64,000 nt of DNA from Marinobacter aromaticivorans (GTDB lineage: Bacteria > Pseudomonadota > Gammaproteobacteria > Pseudomonadales > Oleiphilaceae), in NCBI RefSeq assembly GCF_002806975.1, contig NZ_NIHD01000016.1, positions 1-64,000 on the forward strand, written 5' to 3'. Position numbers and translations under genes: made by a program. How positions within the stretch are numbered: position 1 is the first letter of the stretch; every line of letters starts with the position of its first letter. Shown here one piece after another: positions 8,960-18,530 of the stretch. The notes beneath the pieces were generated by a model, which was not told where the DNA came from, made no database searches, and worked only from the letters and a program-made list of their open reading frames with translations.

Positions 8960-9709
8960 TTATTTCGTTGGGTTGGTGGCCAGAATTTTCTTCAGAAAAT
9001 CCTTGGTTCGGGGGTCTTTCGGGTTTTGGAACATCTCGCTGGGTGGCCCCTGTTCCACAATGCGGCCACCGTCGATAAAGATCACCCGATCGGCCACATC
9101 CCGTGCAAACGACATTTCATGGGTGACGACCATCATGGTCTGGTGTTCTGATGCCAGTTGTTTCATCAGCCCCAGTACTTCCTCCACCCATTCCGGATCC
9201 AGTGAGGATGTGGGTTCATCAAACAGGATAACCTCGGCCCCCGCGGCCATGGCGCGGCCAATGCCAACCCGTTGTTGCTGGCCACCGGACATGGAAGCGG
9301 GGTAGGCATCTGCCTTGTCGGGCAGGCCGATCTGTTCAAGGATCTCCCGAGCCCTTTGGTAAGCCTTTTCTTTAGGCCATTTATCCACCACCAGCAGGCG
9401 CTCAGCGATGTTCTGCAGTGCCGTCTTATTGGCAAACAGTGCATAGTTCTGGAACACAAAAGCGGTTTGCCGCCGCATGGCAAGGATATCTGCCCGGGTG
9501 GCCCGGTTTACATCCACCGTGAGATCCCCCACGGTCATGGTTCCGGAAGTGGGCTGTTCCAGGAAATTGATACAACGCAGCAGCGTGGATTTACCCGTTC
9601 CCGACGGGCCTATGATCACCACAATTTCGCCCTTCTCAATGGTCAGATCGATTCCATCGAGAACCACGGTCTTGCCAAAATGTTTGCTCAGTGACACCAG
9701 TTTGATCAT
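8960..9709 (-). CDS. Polar amino-acid ABC transporter, ATP-binding protein
   Basis: A 249-residue ATPase of the GlnQ/HisP type, powering amino-acid import at the inner membrane. Visible motifs are Walker A (GPSGTGKST), the signature SGGQQQR, Walker B ([12 protein letters not shown]) and the switch histidine (VVTHEM). It overlaps the permease gene by 4 bp and completes a binding protein-permease-ATPase set. Only one permease gene is present, so the membrane part is presumably a homodimer. Substrate cannot be read from the ATPase. Confidence 0.94.
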   Translation of the reverse strand: MIKLVSLSKHFGKTVVLDGIDLTIEKGEIVVIIGPSGTGKSTLLRCINFLEQPTSGTMTVGDLTVDVNRATRADILAMRRQTAFVFQNYALFANKTALQNIAERLLVVDKWPKEKAYQRAREILEQIGLPDKADAYPASMSGGQQQRVGIGRAMAAGAEVILFDEPTSSLDPEWVEEVLGLMKQLASEHQTMMVVTHEMSFARDVADRVIFIDGGRIVEQGPPSEMFQNPKDPRTKDFLKKILATNPTK

Positions 9710-10380
9710 CGGTTATAGGCCTTGTTCAGGCGGGTTTCCAGGTAGTTCTGAAGCTTGGAAAGCAGTTCGACCACGATCCAGTACATGATGGCGGCAACAA
9801 TGAACGCCTCGAAGTACAGGAAACTGCCCGCCGCTTCTTTCTGGGTGGCGCCCATGAGTTCTGTAACGCCCAGGGTGAAGGCGAGCGAGGTCGCCTTGAT
9901 CATGTCGATGAAGTAGTTCATCAGAGTGGGCAAGGCCACCCGGGTAGCCTGGGGCAGGACAATCCGGCGCATCAACTGGCCATTGGTCATGCCGATGGAC
10001 AGGGCGGCTTCTGTCTGGCTGCGGTCGACCCCCACAATGGCAGCGCGGATGGATTCGGCCATGTAGGCGGAAAAATGCATGGTCAGGCCCATGATGGTGG
10101 CCGTGATGCCATCAATCACTGTGAGTGCGCTGAACAGCTGGGGCAGCCCGTAATAGAACAGGAACAATTGCACCAGCAATGGCGTGCCCCTGAAAAAGGA
10201 AATGAACACGATCGTCAGCTGGTTCAGCACCGGAATGCGTAGCACCCGGACAACGGCAAACAGGCAGGCAAGAATCAGAGCAAACAGCATTCCGATGCCC
10301 GCCAGTTGCAGGGTGAGGGGCAGGTACCGGAGCAGAACCGGTACCAGGCCAAGCATGTACTCGACGTTCAGCACGTCCAT
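9706..10380 (-). CDS. Polar amino-acid ABC transporter, permease
   Basis: A 224-residue membrane protein of the HisM/GlnP family with several hydrophobic helices. The cytoplasmic EAA-like loop that contacts the ATPase is visible ([20 protein letters not shown]). The length is typical for a single-domain polar amino-acid permease. It overlaps the ATPase gene by 4 bp and follows the binding-protein gene by 25 bp, so the three should be translated from one mRNA. Helices near the start ([19 protein letters not shown]) fit the family. Confidence 0.93.
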   Translation of the reverse strand: MDVLNVEYMLGLVPVLLRYLPLTLQLAGIGMLFALILACLFAVVRVLRIPVLNQLTIVFISFFRGTPLLVQLFLFYYGLPQLFSALTVIDGITATIMGLTMHFSAYMAESIRAAIVGVDRSQTEAALSIGMTNGQLMRRIVLPQATRVALPTLMNYFIDMIKATSLAFTLGVTELMGATQKEAAGSFLYFEAFIVAAIMYWIVVELLSKLQNYLETRLNKAYNR

Positions 10381-10405
10381 AGGGAATCAGGCCTCGGTGT
10401 GCCCC

Positions 10406-11161
10406 TCAGGGCTTGGTGATGTCCGTGCCGAACCACTTCTCGGAAATGGACGCCAGGGTGCCATTATCACGCAGGGTCTCCAGGGCCTTGTTCACTTCGT
10501 CCCGCAGGGCGCGCCCGGCTTCGGTGTCGTGGAACGGGTAGGCGTTGGTGATCTGCGAGAAAGTGGGGCCTGCCAGTTCAAGAGGAAGAGGCTTCTCTCT
10601 GATGATCTGGCTGGCGCTGACCCGGTCCATCACGAATGCATCCACGCGCCCCAGGGCGGTGTCCCGCTCCAGGTTGCTCTCATAGGTTTTAATGGTGATC
10701 TGATCCGCATAAGGCAGCGCTTTCAGGAGTGCCTCGAAATTGGATCCCAGGTTCACAGCCACGGTTTTACCCTTAAGGTCTTCCACACCACGAATTTCGG
10801 TATTGCCCTCCCTGGTGACAACCTGTGCGCCGTCATACACATAGGGATCGCTGAAAACATACGCCTTCTTCCGCTCTTCGGTGATGGTGATCTGGTTGGC
10901 AACCGTGTCGATGCGCCCGGATTGCAGCATGCCAAACAGGCCGGAGAAGTTGGCGGTTTCATACTGAATCTTGCGCCCCATCTCCTTACCCAGAGCGTTC
11001 ATGACATCAACTTCGAAACCTTTGAGCTCATCCTGCTCTACGAAGGTAAACGGGAAATACTGGCCGGACATTCCGACTCTCAAGGTTTTGTCCTGTGCCA
11101 GTAAAGGTGCGCTTGTGAACAGGGAAAGCACCAGGACTGTATTGATCAATAGCGTTTTCAT
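10406..11161 (-). CDS. Polar amino-acid ABC transporter, periplasmic binding protein
   Basis: About 251 residues, exported by a signal peptide (MKTLLINTVLVLSLF...ALLAQ, cut near residue 23). The mature chain starts with TLRVGMSGQYFPFTF and carries GFEVDVMNALG, both typical of family-3 solute-binding proteins for polar amino acids. I start at 11161 because GGAGG lies 5 nt upstream; an upstream extension to 11221 would bury the signal peptide. It heads the importer genes and follows an aminotransferase gene by 56 bp, hinting that the imported amino acid is transaminated by the neighbour. Confidence 0.93.
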   Translation of the reverse strand: MKTLLINTVLVLSLFTSAPLLAQDKTLRVGMSGQYFPFTFVEQDELKGFEVDVMNALGKEMGRKIQYETANFSGLFGMLQSGRIDTVANQITITEERKKAYVFSDPYVYDGAQVVTREGNTEIRGVEDLKGKTVAVNLGSNFEALLKALPYADQITIKTYESNLERDTALGRVDAFVMDRVSASQIIREKPLPLELAGPTFSQITNAYPFHDTEAGRALRDEVNKALETLRDNGTLASISEKWFGTDITKP

Positions 11162-11217
11162 AAAGCCTCCGTTCGGTGTGCCTCGTACCTGAAGCATAGT
11201 CGGGGAGGGGCGGAGAA

Positions 11218-12420
11218 TCACCCAAATGCCTTTTGCAAGCGCTCGACTGCCTTCGCCAGGGTTTCCTTGTCTGCGGCAAATGACAATCGCATGTGGCCGG
11301 GAGCGTTGAATGCCGAACCTGGAACCATGGCGATGCCCAGCTCATCAAGGAGCCAGTCGCCGAGCTGTTGATCATCGCCAACATCGTCGAGCGAATCGAT
11401 TACCCGCTGAAAATTCGGCAAACAATAAAAGCTGCCCCGGGCGGGGAGACAATCAATGGCATCGATTTTTGCCAGCCCTTCGGAGACCAAAGCGGCTCTT
11501 TCTGCAAATGCCTGAACCATTGCATGCACGTCGTCCAGGTTGCCATTAAATGCTGCTTCTGCGGCTTTCTGGGAGACGGCAGCGGTATGGGAAGTACTTT
11601 GACCCTGAAACTTCTTCATTTCCGCAATCAGCGGCGCTGGGCCCGCCGCGAAACCCACACGCCATCCCGTCATGGCATAGGCCTTCGATACGCCGTTTAT
11701 GAGCACTGTCCGGTTTTTCAGCGACGGGCATACATTGAGAATGTTGGCGTAGGGTTCACCGGTAAAAATCAGGTGCTCGTATATATCGTCAGACAGGACG
11801 AATACATCCGGATATTTGAGCAGTACGTTGCCCAATGCCGACAATGCTTCCCGAGAGTAAACTTGCCCGGTGGGATTGGTCGGCGTGTTGAGCACCACAA
11901 CACGGGTTCTCTGTGACAGGCATTCTTCAAGCACCTCGGGCTGAAGAATGAAACCATCTTTCTGAAAGGTGGGCGCATAGATAATGCGGGCCCAGGCGAT
12001 GGTGGCAATCGAGGGGTAAGTGCCCCAGTTGGGTGTTGGAATAACGATTTCATCCGATGGATTAAGGAGCGTCATAAACGCATTGAACAAGGCCTGCTTT
12101 GCCCCACAGGTATGCATGACTTCATCTTCGTCATAATAAAGATTGTTATCACGCTTGAGCTTATATCGAATGGCATTTTTCAGCTCCGGCAGGCCGTCGA
12201 TCGGGGTATAGCGTGTATACCCCTCATCCAGCGCCTTCCTGGCCGCGTTGATGATGGGGGCAGGCGTGTTGAAATCAGGCTCACCGGCATCAAGGCGAAG
12301 AATATCCCGGCCCTTGGATGCCAGCGCTTGTGCTTTGGTGTTGATCCTGAAAATCGATGACCCTGACAAGTCTTCGACGCGTCGCGCGACGCGAAGGTAA
12401 TGGTCAGCATGACGAGTCAT
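11218..12420 (-). CDS. Pyridoxal-phosphate aminotransferase, class I/II (aspartate aminotransferase fold)
   Basis: A 400-residue fold-type I aminotransferase. The Schiff-base lysine lies in NGVSKAYAMTGWRVG, with the cofactor-binding LSDDIYEHL upstream and an early substrate region (LDAGEPDFNTP). It is close to the AspC/Ib-subgroup enzymes that use aspartate or several amino acids. The gene lies between a PoxB-like TPP enzyme and an amino-acid importer in one minus-strand run, so a catabolic role on the imported amino acid is reasonable. Exact substrate is unknown. Confidence 0.9.
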   Translation of the reverse strand: MTRHADHYLRVARRVEDLSGSSIFRINTKAQALASKGRDILRLDAGEPDFNTPAPIINAARKALDEGYTRYTPIDGLPELKNAIRYKLKRDNNLYYDEDEVMHTCGAKQALFNAFMTLLNPSDEIVIPTPNWGTYPSIATIAWARIIYAPTFQKDGFILQPEVLEECLSQRTRVVVLNTPTNPTGQVYSREALSALGNVLLKYPDVFVLSDDIYEHLIFTGEPYANILNVCPSLKNRTVLINGVSKAYAMTGWRVGFAAGPAPLIAEMKKFQGQSTSHTAAVSQKAAEAAFNGNLDDVHAMVQAFAERAALVSEGLAKIDAIDCLPARGSFYCLPNFQRVIDSLDDVGDDQQLGDWLLDELGIAMVPGSAFNAPGHMRLSFAADKETLAKAVERLQKAFG

Positions 12421-12452
12421 ATGTCTGTGTCCTGTTACTGTGGTTCCAGGTA

Positions 12453-14225
12453 TTAAATCCCGGCGGTGACCTGCTTCGCTGCCTGTTTGATCATCCGTGC
12501 AGCGCTGGGGTCACCTTTGAGAATTGAGGACAGAAAGCCCTTGGCCTGCTCAAGGTTGATATGGGGTGGAAGCGGTCCGACTTCGGGGTCCACATAGGCA
12601 TTGATGACCACCGGGCAAGACGCGCTCAGTGCTTCATTCCATACCCTGTCTACATCTTCCGCATTGTTCATGCGCAACCCCTGCAACCCTAACATTGCCG
12701 CATAGTCGTCATAGGCGAAATCGGCGATATTCTGCGAGGTCGGATATTTGGGGTCGCCTTCCATAACCCGTTGTTCCCAGGTGACCTGGTTGAGGTCGCG
12801 GTTATTGAGCACCAGCACAATGCAGCGGGGGTCTTCCCATTCCTGCCAGTGTTTGGCTATGCCAATCAGTGCCTGATTGCCAAGCATTTGCATGGCGCCG
12901 TCACCTACCATGGCTATGCCGGGCCGGTCGGGATATGCGAGTTTTGCTGCCAAAAGGTAAGGGATGCCGTTGCCCATTGAAGCCAACCCGCCAGAAACAG
13001 TACCCAGCATACCGCGGCGGATCTTGAGATATCGGGCATACCAGTTGGTGGCAGAGCCAACGTCGCTGGCAAGCATGACATCATCCGGCAGCCGCTGGTT
13101 AAGGGACCAGAACACCTGCTGAGGATTAATGGGATTTGCAGATACACCGGCTCGTTCGCCCATGAGCTGCCACCAGTCGCGGGTATTCTTGATAATACTG
13201 TTCTGCCATTCGCGATCCGACTTACGGGAAACACGATCTGTTAGCGCTGCGAGTGTTGAACTGGCATCACCATGCAGGTTAACTTCGGTGGGGAAGCGCA
13301 GCCCCAGCGCCACCGCGTCTATATCAATCTGAACCGCTCGCACCTTGCTGGCGGATGGGAGGAACTCGGCGTAGGGGAAGCGTGTGCCTACCATCAGGAG
13401 GGTGTCACAATCATCCATCATATCCTGGCTTGGGCGGGTGCCGAGCAGCCCCATGGTGCCGGTTACAAATTCGACGTCGTCCGGAACCATCATTTTGGCG
13501 AGCAGCGCTTTTGCGACTCCGGCCCCCAGTTTGTCTGCCAGCGCCAGTAACTCGTCCACAGCGTGTTTGCAGCCAGCGCCGGCTAATATGGCAACTTTCT
13601 TGCCCTCGTCGAGTATCGCGGCAGCGTCATCAAGATCCTGGGGCGCAGGTAACCATGATGGTTTTCGATAGCCGGTACCCGAAAAGACCGCGCCGTGAGA
13701 TTCGGGAGGCATTTCCATGGGAAGGTCCTGCATATCATTAGGTATGATAATGCAGGTAACGGTGCGCTTTGCCATGGCGATGCGCATCGCCTGATCAATG
13801 AGGTGCCGTGCCTGGGGGGCGTCAGACACCATATGAACATAATCGCCGGCAACGTCCTTGAATAGGGCCCCCAGATCAATTTCCTGTTGATAGTCCGAGC
13901 CGATACTCATGCGTGCTTGTTGGCCGACGATCGCCACAACCGGCATGTGATCTTTCTTGGCATCATAGAGGCCGTTCAGCATATGCACAGCGCCTGGGCC
14001 CGAGGTGGAGATGCATACACCGGGCTGGCCCGTGAATTTGGCATGGGCGCACGCCATGAATGCCCCGATTTCTTCATGCTGAGGTTGAATCAACCGGATG
14101 TCTGGTTCAGCACGTCTCAGCGCCGACATCATTCCGTTAATGCCATCGCCGGAGTATCCGTAAACTCTTTCTATTCCCCAGTTTTTCAGGCGCTCAACAA
14201 TGAAATCACTTACGGTCTGTCCCAT
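12453..14225 (-). CDS. PoxB-like thiamine diphosphate enzyme (pyruvate oxidase/dehydrogenase family)
   Basis: A 590-residue TPP enzyme. It shows the N-terminal YGYSGDGINGMM segment, the cofactor glutamate in QHEEIGAF, GAVHMLNGLYDAK, and the PP motif GDGAMQMLGNQ followed by LNNRDLNQV. Length and layout fit pyruvate dehydrogenase (quinone)/pyruvate oxidase, but substrate is not certain; 2-oxo acids other than pyruvate are possible. The C-terminus lacks an obvious PoxB membrane-binding helix. A strong ribosome site (AAGGAGA) lies 8 nt before the ATG. It sits directly upstream of the aminotransferase, so it could decarboxylate the resulting 2-oxo acid. Confidence 0.85.
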   Translation of the reverse strand: MGQTVSDFIVERLKNWGIERVYGYSGDGINGMMSALRRAEPDIRLIQPQHEEIGAFMACAHAKFTGQPGVCISTSGPGAVHMLNGLYDAKKDHMPVVAIVGQQARMSIGSDYQQEIDLGALFKDVAGDYVHMVSDAPQARHLIDQAMRIAMAKRTVTCIIIPNDMQDLPMEMPPESHGAVFSGTGYRKPSWLPAPQDLDDAAAILDEGKKVAILAGAGCKHAVDELLALADKLGAGVAKALLAKMMVPDDVEFVTGTMGLLGTRPSQDMMDDCDTLLMVGTRFPYAEFLPSASKVRAVQIDIDAVALGLRFPTEVNLHGDASSTLAALTDRVSRKSDREWQNSIIKNTRDWWQLMGERAGVSANPINPQQVFWSLNQRLPDDVMLASDVGSATNWYARYLKIRRGMLGTVSGGLASMGNGIPYLLAAKLAYPDRPGIAMVGDGAMQMLGNQALIGIAKHWQEWEDPRCIVLVLNNRDLNQVTWEQRVMEGDPKYPTSQNIADFAYDDYAAMLGLQGLRMNNAEDVDRVWNEALSASCPVVINAYVDPEVGPLPPHINLEQAKGFLSSILKGDPSAARMIKQAAKQVTAGI

Positions 14226-14324
14226 GTGAGTGTCTCCTTTGTATCGTTGCTAAGTCGTTGCAGTTGCGTACAAACAAAGTACAACCAAACGGCTCGATTT
14301 GGATTCATACATACCGCGGCGCTT

Positions 14325-15908
14325 TCAGAACCGCTCTGAGCTCGCTTTCGCCCAGTCTTCGCTGTAGACCGCCGGCACCTTCCCGGTCAGAAAATCGCCC
14401 GGGTTTACCTTCGGGTGAAACTCCTGATACGTGCAGGCTGGCCCGGATTCAGAGCGGTGATAAATATGCTCAGGGCCAAGCTGGTCAGGGGAGGACAGCC
14501 CGAGTGCACCGGTAATGTCCAGGAACGATTTGATGGTGGCGTGATGAAAGTTTCTGACGCGTATTGCTTTGGAGGGCACATCCAGTGATTTCGTGCGCGC
14601 CGGATTCTGGGTGGCGACTCCGGTAGGGCAGGTATTGGTATGACACCGTTGAGCCTGTATACAACCCACGGAAAACATGAAAGCGCGAGCGGCATTGCAC
14701 ATGTCTGCGCCCAACGCGATTTTGGTTACCATATCGAAGCCCAAAGCGACCTTGCCGCTTGCGATCACCACGATTTCGTCACGTTTGCCAATGCCGGTCA
14801 GGCAATTGTGCACGAAGGGCAGTGCCTCATTGATATAGGTGCCAATAAAATCCTCAAATTCTGCAGGCGCGGCGCCTGTACCTCCTTCAGCGCCGTCAAC
14901 CGTAATAAAATCGGGCTGAATGCCGCTCTCTATCATGGCTTTGCAGATGCCCATGAACTCATCAGGTTTCCCCAGGCAGAGCTTAAAACCAACGGGTTTA
15001 CCGCCACACAGCTCACGGAGGCGGGCTACAAAACGGAGTAAACCGATAGGGGAGTCAAATTCAGGATGCTGTGCTGGGGAAAGGCAGTCTTTGCCTTGCT
15101 CTATCTCACGGGTTTCCGCAATTTCCTTGTTTACTTTTGCGCCCGGCAACAATCCACCATGGCCTGGCTTGGCACCCTGAGATATTTTTATCTCGATCAT
15201 TTTGACCTGATCTGACGATGCTTTTTTTCTGAAATCCTCCGGATCGAATCGCCCATCTCGGGTACGGCAGCCAAAATAACCGCTTGCGATTTCCCATATA
15301 AGATCGCCATCATGAACCTTATGATAGGGGCTTATTGCACCTTCGCCCGTATCCTGGGCAAAGTTCCCCAGTTTGGCGCCTTTGTTCATCGCCAGAACAG
15401 CATTGCTGGACAAGGCACCGAAGCTCATTGCGGAAATGTTTAATCGGGAAGAGTGGTAAGGCAGACGACATTGGGGACCGCCAATCATAAGTCTGGCGTG
15501 GCGCTCATCAACCGTTTTTGGAGCAATTGTATGCTGCGCAAAATCAAATCCTGCGCCTCCTACATCACGCTGGGTTCCAAACGGCTCTGTGTCTGCCTTG
15601 CCGTCGGCCCGTTTGTTCACTATCTCTCGCTGCTCACGGTTAAACGGTCGTCCGCTTTGGCCGGATTCAAAAAAATACTGGCGTAACTCCGGGCGCACAA
15701 ACTCAAGCAGGTAGCGGATATGGCCCAATATCGGGTAATTGCGCAGGACGTTATGTTTTGACCGGAGATCTCTGGCCCCGACCAATGCGAGAAAGAGAAG
15801 CAGCATCCATAGCGGAAGCCAGCTTTGTTTCCATGTCAGCACTGCTGCGCCAAAGAGAAGTGTAAACGCAGCGAAGCAAAAATAAATAAGTCGTGGCCAC
15901 CCGAACAT
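14325..15908 (-). CDS. FMN-binding glutamate synthase family protein (GltB-like central domain)
   Basis: A 527-residue protein with two N-terminal hydrophobic segments (about 5-45) and then the FMN/synthase domain of glutamate synthase (about 100-510). Conserved parts include LNISAMSFGALSSNA, GEGAISPYH, KPGHGGLLPGAKV and FITVDGAEGGTGAAP, with the iron-sulfur-type segment CIQAQRCHTNTCPTGVA. It lacks the amidotransferase domain, so it is not a full GltB; such stand-alone proteins are widespread and mostly uncharacterised. GAGGAG precedes the ATG. Its upstream leader overlaps a relic of a pfpI-like gene. It may head the operon running down to the ABC genes. Confidence 0.88.
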   Translation of the reverse strand: MFGWPRLIYFCFAAFTLLFGAAVLTWKQSWLPLWMLLLFLALVGARDLRSKHNVLRNYPILGHIRYLLEFVRPELRQYFFESGQSGRPFNREQREIVNKRADGKADTEPFGTQRDVGGAGFDFAQHTIAPKTVDERHARLMIGGPQCRLPYHSSRLNISAMSFGALSSNAVLAMNKGAKLGNFAQDTGEGAISPYHKVHDGDLIWEIASGYFGCRTRDGRFDPEDFRKKASSDQVKMIEIKISQGAKPGHGGLLPGAKVNKEIAETREIEQGKDCLSPAQHPEFDSPIGLLRFVARLRELCGGKPVGFKLCLGKPDEFMGICKAMIESGIQPDFITVDGAEGGTGAAPAEFEDFIGTYINEALPFVHNCLTGIGKRDEIVVIASGKVALGFDMVTKIALGADMCNAARAFMFSVGCIQAQRCHTNTCPTGVATQNPARTKSLDVPSKAIRVRNFHHATIKSFLDITGALGLSSPDQLGPEHIYHRSESGPACTYQEFHPKVNPGDFLTGKVPAVYSEDWAKASSERF

Positions 15909-15924
15909 AATGGCTCCTCAGGCA

Positions 15925-16008
15925 GGCGACAGCCTCAATGATACGCGCGCAAAATGCATTATAGTCGTTTGCAGTCACATCGCTTACCACCGCGTCTGAT
16001 GGAAAACT
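15925..16008 (-). pseudogene. Internally deleted relic of a pfpI-like gene
   Basis: Read on the minus strand, this segment gives SFPSDAVVSDVTANDY followed at once by NAFCARIIEAVA. The first part matches the middle of the intact pfpI-like protein at 3599-4141 (TFPVDKVVTDVNANDY) and the second its far C-terminus (DAFCARILEVLS). About 100 residues between them, including the active Cys, are missing. The joint falls at a short GACGCG-type match present at both places in the intact gene. The relic runs directly into the ribosome site of the glutamate-synthase-like gene. Sequence has drifted at synonymous sites, so it derives from a paralog. Confidence 0.75.
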
Positions 16009-16182
16009 GCGGATGTTAAAATGACTACATTCCAGTTTCAGCCTAGTAAAAAATAAACAGGTATACGACCCTCCAGTAGTGACCCTACCGAAGTTTCATT
16101 CGATTTCCCGGGTGGTTAATGAAAATTTAATGTGGCAGCTGGTCAAAGAATGGGCGTGCCAGACACTGCAGCCTGGAACACG

Positions 16183-16551
16183 TCAGATTGCAATCCATTT
16201 GTAAATTGCATTGTGGACAACATGAGAGGGCAAAAACTCCTGCTCGAGTCTGCCCCGTTCTGATTGCAGCAGCAAGTTGTAAAGTTCCGCCTCGTTGTTG
16301 TTCAAACCGGAAGGTACGGCAGCCGGAGCGGGCTGTGGCTCCTTTACCGCACGCTCTTTTGCGTAGTTTTCAAAAACAGTTAGCATTTGCTGGGCATCCT
16401 CAAGCAGGATTTCATTTCGGTTCTGCTCGAGCAATGCCTGCAGACAGCTGAGCACCAGAGGCCCACGGGTGGCGGATAGCAGTTTCCAGGCCGGGTGCTG
16501 GTGGCGGGCGACCAGGTAGGAGCGGGTTCTCAGGTGGGCTTGCTCATCCAT
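16183..16551 (-). CDS. Short protein resembling the N-terminus of MksF/JetA (DUF3375); possibly a truncated remnant
   Basis: 122 residues. The first 65 or so (HPAWKLLSATRGPLVLSCLQ, then LLEDAQQML) resemble the N-terminal winged-helix part of DUF3375 proteins, the kleisin-like subunit of MksBEF condensins and Wadjet systems, which are normally about 450-500 residues. After a proline/alanine linker (EPQPAPAAVPSG) a short tail ends at residue 122. No DUF4194, SMC or nuclease partner is nearby. The family recognition is from memory of the motif, not a search. It may be a decayed remnant beside the pfpI relic, or a stand-alone small protein. Confidence 0.5.
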   Translation of the reverse strand: MDEQAHLRTRSYLVARHQHPAWKLLSATRGPLVLSCLQALLEQNRNEILLEDAQQMLTVFENYAKERAVKEPQPAPAAVPSGLNNNEAELYNLLLQSERGRLEQEFLPSHVVHNAIYKWIAI

Positions 16552-16742
16552 AACGGGTTCGGATGTTCTTGTTGTCTAAGATTGGTTTTATTGAATGCTG
16601 ACGCTATGATATCCATCCATTGCGCAGAAGAACAACGACATAACCCGCCAAGTGCCTTCTGTATCCGGGCTCGCAAACTCTGCGACTCTTATACGTGCCC
16701 CCTGCATCATCCATTTCCTTACAACTGCAACGCGAGGTTTTC

Positions 16743-17966
16743 ATGTTTTCTGCTCTGAGCACCGTTTTTCGACCTTTAATGCGGCTGGGGCTTGTTGCGC
16801 AAATTGCCCTGGGCATTGTCGCCGGTGTGTTGCTGGTCATTATATCGCCTGAGGCTGCGCGCTCGGTGGCGCTGCTGGGCCAGTTGTTTGTCAAGGCATT
16901 GAAAGCTGTAGCGCCGGTGCTGGTTTTTGTGTTGGTGGCAGCCGCTATTGCCGGCCATAAGCAGGGGCAGCCAACACACATTCGCGGCGTGTTGCTTCTG
17001 TATATCGTGGGAACACTTGCGGCTGCTATGGTTGCGGTGATTGCCAGTTTTCTGATTCCTACGGAGCTTTCGCTGGACCTGAGCGGTGTTAGCGGTAATC
17101 CACCGTCAAATATCGGCGAAATCCTGAAAAACCTGGTGCTCAGTGCGGTAAATAACCCTGTCAGAGCGCTTCTGGAGGCAAATTTCATTGCCATACTGGT
17201 GTGGGCGGTTGGTCTTGGCTTTATGTTGCGCAATGCCAGCAACTCCACACGCCAGGGTCTCGAGGATCTGTCTGAGGCTATCTCGGGCATCGTTCGCGGT
17301 GTTATCCGCCTTGCACCCCTGGGAATTTTCGGGCTGGTTGCCAATACATTGGCGGAGTCGGGCATTGGTGCTCTGCTTGGCTATGGCCAACTGCTTGGCG
17401 TTATTGTTGGCTGTATGCTTTTCGTGGCGCTGGTAACCAATCCGTTGATCGTGTTCTGGCAGATTCGTCGCAATCCTTATCCCCTGGTATTTGAATGCCT
17501 GCGCGGCAGTGCCATTACCGCGTTTTTTACCCGCAGCTCAGCAGCCAATATTCCCGTTAACCTCGAGTTATCCGAGCGCATGAGTCTGGATCCCGACACC
17601 TACGCTATTTCTATCCCGCTTGGCGCTACCGTAAACATGGCTGGTGCCGCCATTACTATTTCCGTGATCACTCTGGCTACCGCCCATACGCTTGGCATTC
17701 CTGTGGATTTTGGTACTGCACTGTTGCTGTGTGTGGTTTCGGCACTGGCAGCGTGCGGCGTTTCCGGTGTCGCTGGCGGTTCACTGCTTCTGATTCCTCT
17801 GGCGACCAGTCTGTTTGGCATTCCGGCGGAAGTAGCCATGCAGGCAGTGGCAATCGGCTTTGTTATCAGCGTGGTTCAGGATTCCGCCGAAACGGCCCTG
17901 AATTCCTCTACCGATGTGTTGTTCACCGCTGCAGCCTGTCATCGGGCCGATGCAAAGCAGGCCTGA
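16743..17966 (+). CDS. sstT: Serine/threonine:sodium symporter SstT
   Basis: A 407-residue inner-membrane transporter of the dicarboxylate/amino acid:cation symporter family, matching SstT in length. Conserved segments include [19 protein letters not shown], the hairpin region [14 protein letters not shown], the [14 protein letters not shown] motif and [17 protein letters not shown]. It imports serine and threonine with sodium. I chose ATG 16743, preceded by GCGAGG; an upstream extension to 16695 has no family support. It lies divergent from the DUF3375-like gene and 36 bp ahead of the shikimate kinase. Confidence 0.93.
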   Translation: MFSALSTVFRPLMRLGLVAQIALGIVAGVLLVIISPEAARSVALLGQLFVKALKAVAPVLVFVLVAAAIAGHKQGQPTHIRGVLLLYIVGTLAAAMVAVIASFLIPTELSLDLSGVSGNPPSNIGEILKNLVLSAVNNPVRALLEANFIAILVWAVGLGFMLRNASNSTRQGLEDLSEAISGIVRGVIRLAPLGIFGLVANTLAESGIGALLGYGQLLGVIVGCMLFVALVTNPLIVFWQIRRNPYPLVFECLRGSAITAFFTRSSAANIPVNLELSERMSLDPDTYAISIPLGATVNMAGAAITISVITLATAHTLGIPVDFGTALLLCVVSALAACGVSGVAGGSLLLIPLATSLFGIPAEVAMQAVAIGFVISVVQDSAETALNSSTDVLFTAAACHRADAKQA

Positions 17967-18002
17967 CAATCAGGCTTTAATTGAAACCAAGGACGAATTG
18001 AG

Positions 18003-18530
18003 ATGCTATCAGGTTCCCGAAACCTCATATTTGTCGGTATGCCGGGCAGCGGGAAAAGTACCGTGGGTGTGCTGGTTGCCAAGCGGCTCGGGCTCGGTTT
18101 TATCGACACGGATTTGCTGATACAGCAAGAAGCAGGCTCTACCCTCCAGGATATCGTTAACCAGAAGGGCTACCTTGCCCTGCGGCATATTGAGGAAGAG
18201 GTCCTGCTGCAGCTGAATGTGGAAAAGCACGTGATCAGCACCGGCGGCAGTGCGGTATACAGTGAGGCGGCCATGCAGCACCTCAAAAACTCAGGTGTCG
18301 TGGTTTTTCTGGACATATCCCTCGATACTGTTGTGGCGCGGATCGGTGATTACAGTCTGAGAGGTATTTCCAAGCGGCCTGAACAATCACTGGTAGAGCT
18401 CTACCAGGAACGCTCCGCATTGTATTCCCGTTATGCTGATATCATGGTTCAGGGCGACGCTTTGAGCCAGGAGCAGGTTAGTGAGTCACTGATCGATCAG
18501 CTGAATGTGTTTGGTAAGGATGTCCCATGA
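18003..18530 (+). CDS. Shikimate kinase
   Basis: A 175-residue kinase that phosphorylates shikimate in the chorismate pathway, or a close paralog. The Walker A motif GMPGSGKST is at residues 12-20, the FIDTDLLI acidic motif and the HVISTGGSAVY glycine motif follow, and the lid region carries LRGISKRP. No aroB is beside it, unlike typical aroK-aroB loci, so this is likely an additional shikimate kinase and I do not assign aroK or aroL. It overlaps the thioesterase gene by 4 bp (ATGA), implying translational coupling. Confidence 0.82.
   Translation: MLSGSRNLIFVGMPGSGKSTVGVLVAKRLGLGFIDTDLLIQQEAGSTLQDIVNQKGYLALRHIEEEVLLQLNVEKHVISTGGSAVYSEAAMQHLKNSGVVVFLDISLDTVVARIGDYSLRGISKRPEQSLVELYQERSALYSRYADIMVQGDALSQEQVSESLIDQLNVFGKDVP

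Noticed and set aside
10184..11104. Long plus-strand open frame of 306 codons
   Set aside because: It is the antisense of the permease and binding-protein genes, whose family motifs are clear; no ribosome site or family match.
16604..17365. Minus-strand open frame of 253 codons
   Set aside because: Antisense to sstT, which has full family conservation; amino-acid make-up is Ser/Arg/Thr-rich as in shadow frames.
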